64,000 nt of DNA from Christiangramia salexigens. Its GTDB lineage: Bacteria > Bacteroidota > Bacteroidia > Flavobacteriales > Flavobacteriaceae. The notes beneath the pieces were generated by a model, which saw only the letters and a list, made by a program, of their open reading frames with translations, was not told the DNA's origin and did no database searches. A program made the translations under genes and the position numbers. Each line of letters begins with the position of its first letter. Position 1 is the first letter of the stretch. Below are positions 63,542 to 64,000 of the stretch, one piece after another. The stretch is from contig NZ_CP018153.1 of assembly GCF_001889005.1 (NCBI RefSeq), positions 716,501 through 780,500 of the forward strand, in the 5' to 3' direction.

Positions 63542-64000
63542 ATGAAGTTTGGAATTACAGATTGGGTATTTATTCGAAATTCCAGGGCTTTAAGGAATGA
63601 CGAGTTGATATTAAGCGAAGATCCCGAACTTCCATTAAATTCATTCCTAAAATCGATCTATAGGTCCAGAAATTTGAATTATTCGAAGTTTTTCAAAATG
63701 GATAGTTTATCAAAATTGGGGTTTTTGGCAATGGAGCTACTTGTAGAGGGTTCTAATATAGATCCGGAAACGGCTTTGGTCTTTTCAAATTCATCTTCCA
63801 GTCTCCAAACCGATGAGGAGTTTGAAAAATCGATTTCTGAAATTCCATCTCCTTCGCTATTTGTGTATACCTTGCCCAATATCATGCTTGGTGAATTAAG
63901 TATTCGTCATAGCTTACATTCTGAGAACATATTTTTTATCTCCGAAAAATTTGATCCTCAACTTATTATAGATTATTCTACAAGCTTATTAACGGCTAAT
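63542..64000 (+). CDS. KAS-like/chain-length-factor-like protein (3' partial)
   Basis: The frame is open from ATG 63542 to the window end (153 codons). The text (FFKMDSLSKLGFLAMELLVEG, ALVFSNSSSSLQTDEEF, YTLPNIMLGELSIRHSLHSE) resembles the first half of a beta-ketoacyl synthase. At the expected Cys site the sequence reads GELSIRHSL, without Cys, so it may be a catalytically silent partner of the KAS encoded just upstream. Only the first part is visible. Confidence 0.7.
   Translation, partial: MKFGITDWVFIRNSRALRNDELILSEDPELPLNSFLKSIYRSRNLNYSKFFKMDSLSKLGFLAMELLVEGSNIDPETALVFSNSSSSLQTDEEFEKSISEIPSPSLFVYTLPNIMLGELSIRHSLHSENIFFISEKFDPQLIIDYSTSLLTAN

Overview
The window looks like a contiguous piece of chromosome from a marine-type member of the Flavobacteriaceae (Bacteroidetes). 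The grounds are AT-rich DNA, near absence of Shine-Dalgarno sites, repeated TAnnTTTG minus-7 promoter elements, a lpxC-fabZ gene fusion, PorX of type IX secretion, a hisGDCBHAFI(E) operon with a His leader peptide, and a flexirubin-type pigment cluster led by a tyrosine ammonia-lyase. A Gramella/Christiangramia-like genus is my guess; it was not tested.

Layout. 1-7.7 kb: the end of a serine-palmitoyltransferase-like gene, an outer-membrane protein, a small membrane protein, then a YfhO-type protein, glycosyltransferase and flippase run for surface polysaccharide. 7.8-16.5 kb: an Arg-rich secreted protein, uvrA, an ECF sigma factor with a 57-aa companion, a cysteine-free endonuclease III, a peroxiredoxin, an alanine-dehydrogenase-like enzyme and small membrane proteins. 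16.8-25.3 kb: tsaE, porX, an HD phosphohydrolase, then lpxD, lpxC-fabZ, lpxA, efp and a second lpxD-like gene, joining lipid A synthesis to translation. 25.5-30.2 kb: sucD, fabG, a VWA membrane protein and a prohibitin-like protein. 30.2-37.5 kb: the complete histidine operon behind a leader-peptide attenuator. 37.6-46.3 kb: NYN/OST-HTH protein, CDF transporter, DUF1853 protein, GyrI-like protein, S9 peptidase, TruA paralogue, CorA and a lactonase-like protein. 46.4-51.1 kb: tRNA-Arg, and a tightly overlapping glycolipid operon (54-aa ORF, GT2, LAB_N, GT39, manA). 51.1-55.8 kb: aldo/keto reductase, a hypothetical gene, and an RsbQ-like hydrolase overlapping a PAS hybrid histidine kinase. 56.0-56.8 kb: tRNA-Ser and tRNA-Pro, followed by five tandem degenerate copies of the tRNA-Pro 3' end plus terminator. 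57-64 kb: the first part of a flexirubin/aryl-polyene cluster, which runs off the window.

The least ordinary signals are the tandem tRNA-Pro 3'-end array, in which every degenerate copy carries a 16-bp palindrome in place of part of the T-loop; the RsbQ-like hydrolase and PAS kinase pair; the near-leaderless his attenuator; and the endonuclease III with no cysteine. I found no CRISPR array, prophage, transposase or integrase. All family assignments come from reading the translated sequence and from memory of the families, without database searches.
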